Of a stretch of DNA of 64,000 nucleotides, positions 9,082-19,335 are shown piece by piece. Under the pieces are notes generated by a model. It worked only from the letters and a program-made list of their open reading frames with translations, was not told the DNA's origin and searched no databases. Within the stretch, counting starts at the first letter, position 1. Every line of letters begins with the position of its first letter. Origin of the DNA: Alphaproteobacteria bacterium (GTDB taxonomy: Bacteria > Pseudomonadota > Alphaproteobacteria > Sphingomonadales > Emcibacteraceae); contig JAGREE010000009.1 in the NCBI GenBank assembly GCA_020446675.1, positions 62,001 through 126,000 on the forward strand, read 5' to 3'. The translations under genes were made by a program, and so were the position numbers.

Positions 9082-10485
9082 TTAGTCACCCGTAATAATT
9101 CGGTCCACGAGCTCTTTTACAGTTGGTATAAAACCGTTGCTGTAAAACGGGTCTTTGGCAAAATTAAAAGCTGAATGACCTGCAAACATCAGGTTATCAT
9201 CAAGTGATGCGCCATGTGCAATATCCATCAATGATTTCTGGATACAGAAACTGCGTGGGTCGGCGCCGCGGCCCGTTGAATAGTTGGTATCCGGATTTTG
9301 GGACCAGTTTGAAAATTTACACTGGCTTAAACATCCCATGCAATTTTTCTGATCCAGCCTGATACTCTCAGCTTCTTCCTCACTTACGAATATTAGCGTA
9401 TCATCCGGCGTTCTCATTGAAGTGCTGAAGCCCTTAGACACCCACTTCAGAACTTTTTCCTTGTCATCTTCTTTTACAAAATAACGTTTCTTGCCAACAT
9501 GCACTTCTGTATTAAAGGCTTCATCAACACCTGCCTTATTACGAAAGGCAACCTGACGTTCAGACCTTTCTTCCAATTTTATCAGAAGATTATTTCGTAC
9601 AGCTGATGAGTAAAAGCCTGTCGGGCTAAAACGATGAAGAAGCACATCACCTTCTTTAATGGTCAGCAGTCTTTCTTTCCAGTCCTGAGGAATCGGACTT
9701 TCTTTGGTCAGCAGTGGTCTTGTTCCATACTGAAAGGCAATAAGTCCAATTTCAGGATTATCGAACCAATGTTCCCAGTCACGAAGATACCAGACACCGC
9801 CCGCCATAATGATCGGAACATTTTCCAATCCAAACTTATTCATCATGGCTCTAAGGGCAACCACACGTGGATATGGTTCCTGTGGTTCGCGGGGATCTTC
9901 CGCATTGGAAAGTCCGTTGTGCCCACCGGCGAGCCACGGATCTTCATAAACAACGCCCCCCAGCCATTCGCCGTAATTCTGGTAAGCTCGTTTCCACAAA
10001 ATTCCGAACGCCCGGGCAGATGAAATAATCGGATGGAAAAAGACTTTATGGTTAGCCGCTATTTCTGAAAGCCGATAAGGCATTCCGGCACCACAGGTAA
10101 TACCATGGACCAATCCCTTTGTTTCATTGAGAACCCCTTCAAGAACCGGCTCTGCACCGCCCATTTCCCAAAGAACATTAATATGAATACGACCTTTGCC
10201 ACCTGCTATGTCATGAGCATCTTTCACCTGGCGAACACCACCATCAATCCCATACTGAATAAGCTCTGCATGTCGCTCAATGCGGGTTTTGCCATGATAG
10301 ATTTGCGGGATAACATCACCATTTTCATCGTAATTATCGGCATTAACACAGGAAACAGTCCCAACACCACCCGCAGCAGCCCAAGCCCCTGCGCTAGCTC
10401 CATTGGTGGCTGAGATTCCTTTTCCACCCTCAACAAGAGGAAGAACATCACTGCCAGATATATTTAATGAATTTAAAGCTCTCAT
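9082..10485 (-). CDS. nitronate monooxygenase-family flavin oxidoreductase
   Basis: FMN-dependent TIM-barrel oxidoreductase of the NMO/2-nitropropane dioxygenase superfamily; the substrate is unknown. The glycine-rich GGKGISATNGASAGAWAAAGGVGTVS at the N-terminus, the GITCGAGMPYRLSE loop and the IIMAGGVWYLRDW / FQYGTRPLLTKE phosphate-binding region support this. A C-terminal extension carries a cysteine cluster, CMGCLSQC, that would suit an Fe-S or zinc site. Frame is open from 10503, but the ATG at 10485 is preceded by AAGGGA and begins with MRALNSLNISGSD (467 residues). It lies upstream of irr on the same strand. Confidence 0.82.
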   Translation of the reverse strand: MRALNSLNISGSDVLPLVEGGKGISATNGASAGAWAAAGGVGTVSCVNADNYDENGDVIPQIYHGKTRIERHAELIQYGIDGGVRQVKDAHDIAGGKGRIHINVLWEMGGAEPVLEGVLNETKGLVHGITCGAGMPYRLSEIAANHKVFFHPIISSARAFGILWKRAYQNYGEWLGGVVYEDPWLAGGHNGLSNAEDPREPQEPYPRVVALRAMMNKFGLENVPIIMAGGVWYLRDWEHWFDNPEIGLIAFQYGTRPLLTKESPIPQDWKERLLTIKEGDVLLHRFSPTGFYSSAVRNNLLIKLEERSERQVAFRNKAGVDEAFNTEVHVGKKRYFVKEDDKEKVLKWVSKGFSTSMRTPDDTLIFVSEEEAESIRLDQKNCMGCLSQCKFSNWSQNPDTNYSTGRGADPRSFCIQKSLMDIAHGASLDDNLMFAGHSAFNFAKDPFYSNGFIPTVKELVDRIITGD

Positions 10486-10497
10486 ATTATCCCTTAA

Positions 10498-10517
10498 CCA
10501 CAAACCTTTGTCTGTGG
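10498..10517 (-). other. short hairpin ahead of the flavin oxidoreductase gene
   Basis: CCACA (10498-10502) pairs with TGTGG (10513-10517), with an alternative CAAA/TTTG pairing inside. It sits immediately before the AAGGG ribosome binding site of the 10485 gene and next to the larger hairpin at 10518-10549, so the two form a tandem structure in the pnp-to-oxidoreductase gap. Confidence 0.3.
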
Positions 10518-10553
10518 ACCGGATGAGTATATAACAACACTCATCCGGTTTTT
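10518..10553. terminator. strong hairpin downstream of pnp
   Basis: A perfect 11-bp stem (10518-10528 with 10539-10549) with a 10-base loop. A T5 run follows it on the plus strand only, although both flanking genes are on the minus strand. It may stabilise the pnp 3' end or block antisense transcription; for minus-strand transcription it is not a textbook intrinsic terminator. Confidence 0.55.
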
Positions 10554-10574
10554 ACATATACTTTTGGAACAACC

Positions 10575-12695
10575 TTACTCTTTGTCGTCCTCACCATCCT
10601 TTTCGGCATCATCATTGAGCAAGGCCTTCATGCTTAAACGTACTTTACCACGGTCATCAATACCAAGAACTTTTACTTTAACCACATCGCCTTCATTGAC
10701 AACGTCTGTGACCTGTTTAACACGTTCATTGGCCAACTCGCTGATATGAACCAGGCCGTCTCTGCTTCCAAGGAAATTGACAAACGCGCCAAAGTCAACA
10801 GTTTTAACAACTTTACCTTCGTAAGTTTTACCAACTTCCGGCTCTTCAACAATTCCGTTAATCCAGTCCAGAGCAGCTTTAATGGCCTTACCGTCAGGTG
10901 AAGATACTTTTACAATACCTTCGTCATCAATATCGACTTTTGCACCTGTAACCTCACAAATTTCACGAATTACTTTACCACCGGTACCAATAATTTCACG
11001 AATTTTGTCTTTTTTAACCTGAAGTGTTTCAATGCGCGGAGCATATTCATTCATTTCTTCACGTGCTGTATCAAGTGCCTTATTCATGGCTTCAAGAATA
11101 GTTGCACGACCCCCTTTGGCCTGTTCTAGTGCAACCTTCATGATTTCCTGTGTGATACCGGTGATTTTTATATCCATTTGAAGCGATGTAATCCCTTCTG
11201 AAGTACCAGCCACCTTAAAATCCATATCTCCCAAATGGTCCTCATCGCCAAGAATATCAGACAGAACGGCAAAATTATCACCTTCTTTGATAAGGCCCAT
11301 GGCAATACCGGATACCGGGCGGGAAATCGGCACACCCGCATCCATCATGGATAGCGAAGAACCACAAACGGTGGCCATTGAGGATGAACCGTTTGATTCA
11401 GTGATTTCGGAAACGATCCGGATAGTATATGGGAATTCTTCCTTATTGGGAAGTACTGCCCTCATAGCACGCCAGGCAAGTTTACCATGACCAATTTCAC
11501 GTCGACCGGTAAAACCGGTTCTGCCAACTTCCCCGACAGAATAAGGCGGGAAGTTATAATGAAGCATGAAATGTTCTTTATAACTACCGGTTAGGGCATC
11601 TATTAGCTGTTCATCATCACCCGTACCTAGTGTCGTTACACAAAGCGCCTGGGTTTCCCCGCGTGTAAAAAGCGCCGAACCATGCGTACGAGGCAGAATA
11701 TTTACTTCGCCGATGACCTGACGAACTTCATCAAGTGAACGACCATCAATTCTTTTACCGGTTTTGATAATGTCACCACGGACAATATCTTTTTCAAGAT
11801 TTTTCAATATCCCATCAACAAGGATGGATTGTAAATCATCATCCTCAGGGGCATATTTTTCTTTGACGGCATCTTTAATATCACTGATTTTGCCGACACG
11901 GGTCTGTTTGTCTGTTTCAGCATATGCTGCTCTAAGACCTTTTTCTGCCATTTTGGCAATATCAGAAATAAGAGAACTATGGTCTTCCTCTTCAGGAAGT
12001 TCTATAGGGTCTTTTGCTGCAATTTCCGCAAGCTCAATAATCGCATCAATAACAACCTGCATTTGTTCGTGACCAAACATCACGGCACCAAGCATGATTT
12101 CTTCTGAAAGCTCGTTCGCTTCGGACTCAACCATAAGAACTGCATCACGCGTTCCGGCAACGATAAGATCAAGTTTGGATTTTTTTAGCTCTTCTTCAGT
12201 CGGGTTTAAAACATATTCATCATCTATGTAACCTACCCGTGCACCTGCAATTGGGCCCATGAATGGAAGCCCGGACAATGTTAATGCTGCGCTGGTACCT
12301 ATAATTGATGGAATATCAGCCTGATTTTCGAGATCATGGCTCATTGTTGTACAGGAAACCTGTGTTTCATTTTTGAAACTTGGCACGAAAAGAGGGCGGA
12401 TCGGTCTGTCAATGAGGCGGGAAATCAAAATTTCTGATTCCGCCGGACGCCCTTCACGTTTAAAAAAACCGCCTGGTATTTTACCGGCGGCGTATGCTTT
12501 TTCCTGATAGTTAACTGTTAGTGGGAAAAAATCAACGCCGGCTTTTGCTTTTTTTGCGGCGGTCACAGCTGTAAAAACTGATGTTTCCCCGTATGTTACC
12601 ATTACGGCCCCTGCCGCCTGGCGGGCTATATGCCCTGTTTCGATTATGAGCGGACGTCCGCCCCAAGTGATTTCTTTCTTTTGTATATCAAACAT
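10575..12695 (-). CDS. pnp: polyribonucleotide nucleotidyltransferase (PNPase)
   Basis: Phosphorolytic 3'-5' exoribonuclease of the RNA degradosome. The 706 residues show two RNase PH-like domains ([14 protein letters not shown] and DRPIRPLF in the first; [13 protein letters not shown] and the catalytic aspartates of [15 protein letters not shown] in the second), then a KH domain ([15 protein letters not shown]) and a C-terminal S1 domain ([28 protein letters not shown]). Frame is open to 12800, but that extension is read through a hairpin leader; the ATG at 12695 starts with the family N-terminus [11 protein letters not shown] and has GGAAA before it. It follows rpsO, as in E. coli. Confidence 0.97.
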   Translation of the reverse strand: MFDIQKKEITWGGRPLIIETGHIARQAAGAVMVTYGETSVFTAVTAAKKAKAGVDFFPLTVNYQEKAYAAGKIPGGFFKREGRPAESEILISRLIDRPIRPLFVPSFKNETQVSCTTMSHDLENQADIPSIIGTSAALTLSGLPFMGPIAGARVGYIDDEYVLNPTEEELKKSKLDLIVAGTRDAVLMVESEANELSEEIMLGAVMFGHEQMQVVIDAIIELAEIAAKDPIELPEEEDHSSLISDIAKMAEKGLRAAYAETDKQTRVGKISDIKDAVKEKYAPEDDDLQSILVDGILKNLEKDIVRGDIIKTGKRIDGRSLDEVRQVIGEVNILPRTHGSALFTRGETQALCVTTLGTGDDEQLIDALTGSYKEHFMLHYNFPPYSVGEVGRTGFTGRREIGHGKLAWRAMRAVLPNKEEFPYTIRIVSEITESNGSSSMATVCGSSLSMMDAGVPISRPVSGIAMGLIKEGDNFAVLSDILGDEDHLGDMDFKVAGTSEGITSLQMDIKITGITQEIMKVALEQAKGGRATILEAMNKALDTAREEMNEYAPRIETLQVKKDKIREIIGTGGKVIREICEVTGAKVDIDDEGIVKVSSPDGKAIKAALDWINGIVEEPEVGKTYEGKVVKTVDFGAFVNFLGSRDGLVHISELANERVKQVTDVVNEGDVVKVKVLGIDDRGKVRLSMKALLNDDAEKDGEDDKE

Positions 12696-12715
12696 ATATA
12701 TTTCCAACTTTTTTC

Positions 12716-12773
12716 GGCTTGTTTTTTGACTTGTGGGCCAAGGCCCATCCTTAGACCCACGCGTCAAAAAGCC
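12716..12773 (-). promoter_or_regulatory. long hairpin leader of pnp
   Basis: Between rpsO and pnp the RNA can fold into one long stem. GGC at 12716-12718 pairs with GCC at 12771-12773, eight pairs join 12723-12730 and 12763-12770, and five pairs join 12733-12737 and 12756-12760. A GGGCC/GGCCC mini-hairpin at 12735-12746 is an alternative for the tip. It ends about 20 bases before the pnp ATG. In E. coli an RNase III-cut stem in the pnp leader underlies PNPase autoregulation; this is a candidate counterpart, by position and shape only. Confidence 0.5.
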
Positions 12774-12778
12774 TTGTA

Positions 12779-12797
12779 CATGACCCCTATGGTCATG
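12779..12797 (-). other. stem-loop just after rpsO
   Basis: A perfect 7-bp stem (12779-12785 with 12791-12797) with a 5-base loop lies 13 bases after the rpsO stop. No T-run follows on the minus strand, so it looks like an mRNA 3'-end or processing element rather than a terminator, compatible with read-through into pnp. Confidence 0.4.
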
Positions 12798-12810
12798 CAT
12801 TCATATTTTT

Positions 12811-13080
12811 TTATTTGCGAAGACCCAGACTTTTAATCAAAGCCTGATAACGACCTGCGTCTTTTGAATTAAGATAATCAAGAAGCTTACGTCTTTTATT
12901 GACAAGCATTAAAAGCCCGCGGCGCGAATGGTTATCTTTATTATGTGTTTTAAAATGTTCTGTTAGTTGTGCAATTCTATGAGAAAGAATAGCAACCTGA
13001 ACTTCGGGGGAACCTGTATCGCCATCTTTAATGGCATACTCTTTAATCAGTTCCTGCTTTTTTTCTGCAGTAATCGACAT
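12811..13080 (-). CDS. rpsO: 30S ribosomal protein S15
   Basis: Primary 16S rRNA-binding protein that also bridges the subunits. The 89 residues from the ATG at 13080 match the family length, with [31 protein letters not shown] and the C-terminal LIKSLGLRK. An AAGGAG stands at the correct distance from this ATG, whereas the upstream in-frame codon at 13098 has none. It lies between truB and pnp. Confidence 0.98.
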   Translation of the reverse strand: MSITAEKKQELIKEYAIKDGDTGSPEVQVAILSHRIAQLTEHFKTHNKDNHSRRGLLMLVNKRRKLLDYLNSKDAGRYQALIKSLGLRK

Positions 13081-13101
13081 CGATAACTCCTTATGCAAAA
13101 T

Positions 13102-14010
13102 TTATAAATTAAATACACGGACCGGTTTTAAGTGTCTTTCATCCAGCTCACAAAGAGCGATCAGTTTATCACCATACATGGCTTTATAAGTCACACCAGT
13201 CAGGTTTGAAGATGGTAGATTTTCCCTTGAAAGGAATCCTCCGTTTTTAAGAAAATCTGCCTGTTCTTTTGTTACGGCCAGTGCCAAGATGTCGTCCAGC
13301 ACGGTCACAACGTTAAGAATCCACTCTTCAAGCGGCGCACTATGTACTAATTCTTCCATCTTTACCAGTGAAATCGTACTGTGTTCTTCAAATGGACCGA
13401 CTTTCGTTCTTCTTAACATGGATATATATCCACATGTACCTAAACGTTGAGCCAGATCACGCCCAATCGAGCGCACATATGTCCCTTTCGAACATTCCAT
13501 TTTAAATGTTGCCTGGTCCTTTTCATTACAAATAAGATCAAGGTTAAAAATTTCAACCTCTCGGGCTTTAATATCCACTTTCTCTCCAGCCCGTGCCAGA
13601 TCATAAGCTCTTTTGCCGTCAAGTTTTATTGCGCTGAAAGCTGGAGGAACCTGCTCTATTTTTCCTAAAAATTCCGGCAAAGCTTCCAAAATATCTTTTT
13701 GTGATGGAATAACATCACTGGTCATTATGATGTCACCTTCAGCATCATCTGTGCTTCGGGCTTCTCCCCATGTGACCGTAAACTCATATATTTTTCGGGC
13801 ATCCATTATAAAGGAAATGGTCTTAGTTGCCTCGCCAAAAGCAATTGGAAGAACCCCTGTCGCAAGCGGATCCAATGTTCCGGCATGACCCACTTTCTGA
13901 GCTTTCGTCAGAAAACGGCATTTACCCACTACTGCAGTGGAGGTCATGCCATATGGCTTATCAATTACCAGCCAGCCGTCAATTTTATTGCCCTTACGCT
14001 TTCTGGCCAT
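13102..14010 (-). CDS. truB: tRNA pseudouridine-55 synthase
   Basis: Converts U55 in the T loop of tRNAs to pseudouridine. The catalytic aspartate lies in GHAGTLDPLATGVLP. DGWLVIDKPYGMTS at the N-terminus, the QVPPAFSAIKLDGKRAYDLAR segment and KGTYVRSIGRDLA are family landmarks. The 302-residue length is normal and the C-terminal part is a PUA-like domain. rbfA ends seven bases upstream, and rpsO starts 22 bases downstream, so it belongs to the nusA-pnp block. Confidence 0.96.
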   Translation of the reverse strand: MARKRKGNKIDGWLVIDKPYGMTSTAVVGKCRFLTKAQKVGHAGTLDPLATGVLPIAFGEATKTISFIMDARKIYEFTVTWGEARSTDDAEGDIIMTSDVIPSQKDILEALPEFLGKIEQVPPAFSAIKLDGKRAYDLARAGEKVDIKAREVEIFNLDLICNEKDQATFKMECSKGTYVRSIGRDLAQRLGTCGYISMLRRTKVGPFEEHSTISLVKMEELVHSAPLEEWILNVVTVLDDILALAVTKEQADFLKNGGFLSRENLPSSNLTGVTYKAMYGDKLIALCELDERHLKPVRVFNL

Positions 14011-14016
14011 TGCGAA

Positions 14017-14421
14017 TTATTGCTTATCCTTTTTAAGATCCTGGGCAACATGGGCACTGTTTAAAAGTGCTTCAATATGATCTGCTTCACCAAAACTGTA
14101 ATCAGAAGTGAATTTTAGGTTGGGAAAAAATTTCATTCGGACCATTCTGGAAAGCTGTCCGCGGATAAATTTACTGTTTCGATTTAATCCTTCAACAACT
14201 TCCTGAATATTTTTCCCGCCGAGAGGCATGACAAAAATGGTGGCATTTCTTAAGTCTGGACTACACCTGACTTCCGTCACCGTAATGGATTTATCACTAA
14301 GCGCCTCATCCCGAATTTCACCGCGCGAGAGTATCTCTGAAAGGGCATGTCGAATATTTTCCCCCACCCTTAATACTCTATGACTTGGGCGGGCATCATT
14401 CTCAAATCTTGACTTGGACAT
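14017..14421 (-). CDS. rbfA: 30S ribosome-binding factor A
   Basis: Late-stage 30S maturation factor with a KH-like fold that binds near helix 1 of 16S rRNA. The 134 residues show RVGENIRHALSEILSRGEI, ITVTEVRCSPDLRNATIFVMPLGG and the conserved LKFTSDYSFGEADHIEALL C-terminal region. AAGGA precedes the ATG. Lies between infB and truB, the standard order. Confidence 0.95.
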   Translation of the reverse strand: MSKSRFENDARPSHRVLRVGENIRHALSEILSRGEIRDEALSDKSITVTEVRCSPDLRNATIFVMPLGGKNIQEVVEGLNRNSKFIRGQLSRMVRMKFFPNLKFTSDYSFGEADHIEALLNSAHVAQDLKKDKQ

Positions 14422-14472
14422 AATTTAATCCTTGCTATTGCAACAGAAAATAATTTCGCGCTTTACTTAAAT

Positions 14473-17016
14473 TTAAAGATTACGCTCAATTTCCTCGACT
14501 TCATAGCACTCGATGACATCACCTTTTTTCATGTCATTATAGCTGGCGAAATTCATTCCACATTCTACACCACTTTCAACTTCCTTAACGGAATCCTTAA
14601 AGCGACGCAGTGAACCAAGATCACCTTCATAAACGACTGTATCATCGCGCAGCAGTCTGGCTTTCGCTCCCTGTCTGACAACACCACTGGTTACCAGACA
14701 CCCTGCAGCCTTGCCTTTTCCGGCATTGAAAATTTCAAGAATTTCTGCAGTTCCAATAATAGTTTCTCTAATTTCAGGGGCCAGCAGTCCCGACATTACC
14801 GCTTTAATATCATCAATCAGATCATAAATAATTGAATAATAGCGAATTTCCACGCCTTCTTTGTTTGCCAAATCCGCAGCATTCCGGCTTGCTCTGACAT
14901 TAAAGCCAATAATAGGCGCCCCTGTGGCCAAAGCCAAACCAACATCTGTTTCACTGATGCCGCCGACACCACTATGAACTATTTTACATTTAACTTCGTC
15001 AGTATTTAATTGTTCAAGTGATGACACAATTGCCCCTACAGAGCCCTGCACATCAGCTTTCAGCAATATTGGAACCGTTGAAATTTCGGCTTCCTTAAGC
15101 TTATCGAACATATTCTCAAGACTGGCTGCCGGCACTTTGTTTTTATCGTCTTTGATCTGGTTTAGACGGAAGCTTATAACGCTTCTTGCTTTTGCTTCGT
15201 CATCAACGATTACAAACTCATCACCAGCACCTGGAGCACTATCAAGTCCAAGTATTTCTACTGGTGTAGACGGGCCTGCTTCCTTAATTTGCGAGCCCCG
15301 ATCATCAACAAGAGCCCGGGCACGTCCCCATGCTGTACCGGCAACAACCACATCACCAACTTTTAATGTACCACGCTGAACGATTACTGTTGCAACAGGT
15401 CCGCGGCCTTTATCCAGTTTCGCTTCAACGACGACACCACCAGCCGTCCTGTTGGGATTTGCTTTAAGATCACTGAGCTCAGCCTGCAAAAGGATAGCTT
15501 CTTCGAGCTTATCAAGACCTTCACCCGTTTTCGCAGAAACTTCAATATCAAGAATTTCGCCACCCATACTTTCAACAAAGACTTCATGCTGTAGCAAATC
15601 CTGGCGTATTTTTGTTGGGTTCGCACCCGGTACGTCCATTTTGTTGATTGCGACGACAATCGGAACTTCGGCTGATTTCGCATGACTTATAGCTTCGATG
15701 GTTTGTGGCATAATGCCATCGTCGGCTGCGACAACCAGAACGACAATATCCGTGACCTGAGCACCACGGGCACGCATGGCCGTAAATGCGGCATGGCCCG
15801 GTGTATCCAGGAATGTGATTTTATCGCCACTGGCCAGTTTAATCTGATAGGCACCGATATGCTGGGTAATACCACCTGCTTCATCTGCTGTGACACTCGT
15901 TTTTCTAAAGGCATCGAGAATTGATGTTTTCCCATGATCAACATGTCCCATGACCGTTACCACAGGAGGTCTTGAGACAAGATCAGTTTCTGTATCATCT
16001 GGACCCGTCAAATCAAGCTCAACGTCGGAGGCACTGATCCGTCTCGGCTTATGACCAAATTCCTCGACAATAAGCTCGGCGACATCATGATCCACTTCAT
16101 CGCTGGCGCCTGACATAACACCCATTTTCATAAGAGAGCGAATCACATCATTGGTTTTTTCAGTCATCCTGTTTGCCAGTTCGGCAACTGTAATGCTGTC
16201 CGGAACGATAACGTCCCGGTAAATTTTCTTTGCCGGCTCAACAAGTCCGCTTTGTCTTTTTTCTTTTGCCCGTTTACGTTTAAGTGAGGCAAGACTCCTC
16301 TGGCGCTCCATATTTCCGGAAAGTGCCTGAGTAACTGTTAGTCTACCGCTACGACGACGCGACTCGTCTAAACGGCTTTTCTTAACCTCCATATTCTTCG
16401 GAAGGCTTTCTTTCTCAGCTTTGTTTATTTCCTTGGTTTTTGAAGAATGCCCCGTTTCCACCCTTGCAGCCGCAGCTTCTGCTTCTGCTATTCTCGCGGC
16501 TTCTTCCTCGCGTTTTCTTTTTATTTCCAGATCCGCCTGGCGTTTTTCTTCATCCACATCCTTTTTAGGGGGCGCTTCTTTTTTTGGTTTTGATTTATTT
16601 TCTTCCGCTTCTTTAGCCAGACGCTCTGCTTTTGCTGCCTCTTCTACAGCTTTTCTTTTTGCCTCTTCCGCTGCACGCTTCGCTCTTTCTTCACTATCTT
16701 TTTGTGCTTTTTCAAGAACTTTTGCGCGCATTTCCCTTTCACTTTCAGAAAGGCCTCCTGCAGATTTGTCATCAGCAAGAGTGGGCTGTTTATCAGCTTT
16801 CTTTGCAGCATCGAACGGCGTACTGATTATTGATTTTGGCTTAAGCGTTTGCTTTTCTGCAACTGGTTTCTGACCAGGCATAATAAGCTTTTTCTTACGT
16901 TGTACCACAACACCATTTGAACCACTTCCGGAACCAACTGTGCCAGCAGGTTTCATCTGGAGCGTTTTGCGTCCAGATGTGGATAAAGGTGTTTTTTTAT
17001 TTTTATCGTCACTCAT
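14473..17016 (-). CDS. infB: translation initiation factor IF-2
   Basis: GTPase that brings fMet-tRNA to the 30S subunit and promotes subunit joining. The 847-residue protein has a long N-terminal half: a low-complexity, Lys/Glu/Ala-rich coiled region to about residue 220, then the IF2_N helix bundle ([25 protein letters not shown]). Next is the G domain with [27 protein letters not shown] and NKMD, followed by domain II and the C-terminal tRNA-binding domains ending near EVEEIERNL. Length and layout are typical for alphaproteobacteria. Confidence 0.97.
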   Translation of the reverse strand: MSDDKNKKTPLSTSGRKTLQMKPAGTVGSGSGSNGVVVQRKKKLIMPGQKPVAEKQTLKPKSIISTPFDAAKKADKQPTLADDKSAGGLSESEREMRAKVLEKAQKDSEERAKRAAEEAKRKAVEEAAKAERLAKEAEENKSKPKKEAPPKKDVDEEKRQADLEIKRKREEEAARIAEAEAAAARVETGHSSKTKEINKAEKESLPKNMEVKKSRLDESRRRSGRLTVTQALSGNMERQRSLASLKRKRAKEKRQSGLVEPAKKIYRDVIVPDSITVAELANRMTEKTNDVIRSLMKMGVMSGASDEVDHDVAELIVEEFGHKPRRISASDVELDLTGPDDTETDLVSRPPVVTVMGHVDHGKTSILDAFRKTSVTADEAGGITQHIGAYQIKLASGDKITFLDTPGHAAFTAMRARGAQVTDIVVLVVAADDGIMPQTIEAISHAKSAEVPIVVAINKMDVPGANPTKIRQDLLQHEVFVESMGGEILDIEVSAKTGEGLDKLEEAILLQAELSDLKANPNRTAGGVVVEAKLDKGRGPVATVIVQRGTLKVGDVVVAGTAWGRARALVDDRGSQIKEAGPSTPVEILGLDSAPGAGDEFVIVDDEAKARSVISFRLNQIKDDKNKVPAASLENMFDKLKEAEISTVPILLKADVQGSVGAIVSSLEQLNTDEVKCKIVHSGVGGISETDVGLALATGAPIIGFNVRASRNAADLANKEGVEIRYYSIIYDLIDDIKAVMSGLLAPEIRETIIGTAEILEIFNAGKGKAAGCLVTSGVVRQGAKARLLRDDTVVYEGDLGSLRRFKDSVKEVESGVECGMNFASYNDMKKGDVIECYEVEEIERNL

Positions 17017-17078
17017 TCTTTTTTCGCCTTGAAAACCAATTTATCCTTTTAACACAAAAAATAAATAATGGCTTTATT

Positions 17079-17723
17079 TTATAACCTTTTTCTACAGTTT
17101 TCGTAGCGGGACAACTCCCGCAACAAACTGGTTCTTATTCCACTCGGCAGTATCGCCAGATGTACTGCATTTTCCATCCCGACAGCCTGACTTAATTCAT
17201 TACGGGCAAACATATCGAATACCTGTAAATTATCAAGCCCCTGTGTTATTTTATTGCGACCGTTATCGGCACAATCACTGGCTACAATCAAAACATCCGT
17301 TTTAAAAGATTTCAGTGCTGCCCTTACCTTTTCAAACCCTGTTAAGACATTTCCGGCCCTATTGGCTAGTCCCAAATAATCCAAACAACGCTTATGAAGG
17401 AGCCCCTCCACCTGATCCACTAAATCATTTCTGACCACGATGGATGTTTTTTTATCTTCTTTTATGCCCTCTTCAAGCTCCTCAACATCGGTTTTTTTCT
17501 TACTTCCGAGAGCCTGATACCCGAAACGCAAAAATAATTTTCTTTTTATTGCGTCTTCCAGAACCTGTCTTTTCGCCAGAACCCAGCATCCTCTGCCCGG
17601 CAGTTTTGCCGCCACGTCCGGTATGATCTGCCCATCAGGGCTACAGACAAATCGGATAAGATCATAAGACGGATGGTATTCCGCAGTGACCAAACATTTC
17701 CTTGTTCTTGGTGATTTGGTCAA
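17079..17723 (-). CDS. YlxR (DUF448) - L7Ae fusion RNA-binding protein
   Basis: The first 90 or so residues are a YlxR/DUF448 domain (RTRKCLVTAEY, IRFVCSPDGQIIPDVAAKLPGRGCWVLAKRQVLEDA); the rest resembles an L7Ae/L30e-type RNA-binding fold (DYLGLANRAGNVLTGFEKVRAALKS, VLIVASDCADNGRNKI). This fusion between nusA and infB is usual in alphaproteobacteria; YlxR of Firmicutes has been linked to RNase P, but the role here is unproven. The start is a TTG at 17723, with AGGAAAA before it; the ATG at 17730 is out of frame. Confidence 0.9.
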   Translation of the reverse strand: MTKSPRTRKCLVTAEYHPSYDLIRFVCSPDGQIIPDVAAKLPGRGCWVLAKRQVLEDAIKRKLFLRFGYQALGSKKKTDVEELEEGIKEDKKTSIVVRNDLVDQVEGLLHKRCLDYLGLANRAGNVLTGFEKVRAALKSFKTDVLIVASDCADNGRNKITQGLDNLQVFDMFARNELSQAVGMENAVHLAILPSGIRTSLLRELSRYENCRKRL

Positions 17724-17734
17724 CGTTCATTTTC

Positions 17735-19297
17735 CTATTCCGCGGTTTCCGGGTCTGCTTCATCTGACGCTAGGTCATCATCCTCATCATCAAACCAGTG
17801 CGCCCGCGCCGCCATGACAATTTCATTGGCCTGATCAAGAGTAAGATCATAATCACGAAGGATACCATCTTCTGGGCTGGTAAGCTCATCACCGGCAAGA
17901 TCCCCCAGATCATCCAGGGTTTTAATACCGGCTTCACCCAGAGTAACCAGCATTGGTGGTGTAAGTCCCTCAATAGAGGCAAGATCATCATCAACGCCCA
18001 GCTCTTTACGTTTATCTTCGGCCTCAATCGCAATGACACTTAAAGCTTCTCTCGCCCGTGACTGCAATTCTTCAACCAGAGCCATGTCAAAACCTTCAAT
18101 GCCGGCGAATTCTTCCGGTGCGACATAGGCCACTTCTTCAAGATTGCGGAACCCTTCCCCTACAAGAAGAAGAGCGAGTGTTTCATCAACATCAAGAGCA
18201 TTCATAAATAATTCACTGCGCTCTTTATATTCAGCCTGACGACGTTCGGACTCGTCCGCTTCCGTCATAATATCAACCTGCCATCCGGTTAACTGAGAGG
18301 CAAGGCGCACATTCTGACCACGACGGCCAATGGCAAGACTAAGCTGATCTTCGCCGACAACAACATCCATCCTGCCGGCATCTTCATCAATAACCACTTT
18401 TGATACATTAGCCGGTGCCAGAGCGCGAATGATATATGTTGCAGGATCCGGAGACCATTGAATAATATCTATTTTTTCGCCCTGTAGCTCCTCGACGACT
18501 GCCTGAACGCGGCTACCGCGCATACCAACACAGGCCCCAACCGGGTCGATGCTTGGGTCATTGCTGGTCACGGCGATTTTGGCACGGCTACCCGGGTCAC
18601 GGCTAACCCCGACAATCGCAATGACACCATCATAAATTTCCGGCACTTCGCCAGCAAAAAGTTTTGCCATGAAGTCCGGATGCGTACGGGATAGAAAAAT
18701 CTGCGGGCCGCGTTGCTCTTCACGAACATCAAGAATAATGGCACGAACACGTTCACCATTTCTAATATGCTCTCTCGGGATTAGCTGATCTCGGCGGATA
18801 ATCGCCTCTGCAGCCCCTAAATCAACAATAACATTTCCATATTCAACACGCTTTACAACACCGTTGATCATATCGCCGATTTTATCTTTATACTCAGCAT
18901 ATTGACGGGCACGTTCAGCTTCCCTGACTTTCTGAACGATTACCTGTTTGGCCGTTTGTGCTGCAACGCGGCCAAAATCAATTGCCGGAAGCTCATCAGC
19001 AAGAATGTCGCCAATTGCCGCATTCTCTTTATAATGACTGGCATCTGCAACGTTGATTTCTGTTGAATGATTTTCAACATTTTCCACCACTTCAAGAACG
19101 CGGTATAATTTAATATCACCTGTTTTACGATCAATATGTGCCTTAATCTCGTTCTCCATACCATAACGTGAACGTGCGGCTTTCTGAATAGCTTCTTCCA
19201 TCGCGGACAGAACAATTTCCTTATCGATGCTTTTTTCTCGTGCTACGGCATCTGAAATTTGTAAAAGTTCTAATCTGTTTGCGCTTACTGCTGTCAT
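17735..19297 (-). CDS. nusA: transcription termination/antitermination protein NusA
   Basis: RNA polymerase-binding factor controlling pausing, termination and antitermination. The 520 residues contain the N-terminal polymerase-binding domain, an S1 domain (GVVKRVEYGNVIVDLGAAEAII), two KH domains (DPVGACVGMRGSRVQAVVEEL; AIGRRGQNVRLASQLTG) and C-terminal helix-hairpin-helix repeats (FAGIEGFDMALVEELQSRARE and LASIEGLTPPMLVTLGEAGIKTLDDL) as in alphaproteobacterial NusA. It lies directly after rimP and before the YlxR fusion; a hairpin in the operon leader could be a NusA-responsive element. Confidence 0.97.
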   Translation of the reverse strand: MTAVSANRLELLQISDAVAREKSIDKEIVLSAMEEAIQKAARSRYGMENEIKAHIDRKTGDIKLYRVLEVVENVENHSTEINVADASHYKENAAIGDILADELPAIDFGRVAAQTAKQVIVQKVREAERARQYAEYKDKIGDMINGVVKRVEYGNVIVDLGAAEAIIRRDQLIPREHIRNGERVRAIILDVREEQRGPQIFLSRTHPDFMAKLFAGEVPEIYDGVIAIVGVSRDPGSRAKIAVTSNDPSIDPVGACVGMRGSRVQAVVEELQGEKIDIIQWSPDPATYIIRALAPANVSKVVIDEDAGRMDVVVGEDQLSLAIGRRGQNVRLASQLTGWQVDIMTEADESERRQAEYKERSELFMNALDVDETLALLLVGEGFRNLEEVAYVAPEEFAGIEGFDMALVEELQSRAREALSVIAIEAEDKRKELGVDDDLASIEGLTPPMLVTLGEAGIKTLDDLGDLAGDELTSPEDGILRDYDLTLDQANEIVMAARAHWFDDEDDDLASDEADPETAE

Positions 19298-19335
19298 ACC
19301 TTTATGCTCCAGTATATTTTCTTAAATGATCGGAA

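Noticed and set aside
12696..12800. Longer N-terminus for PNPase
   Set aside because: The extension would be translated through the hairpin leader, has no ribosome binding site and is not part of the family.
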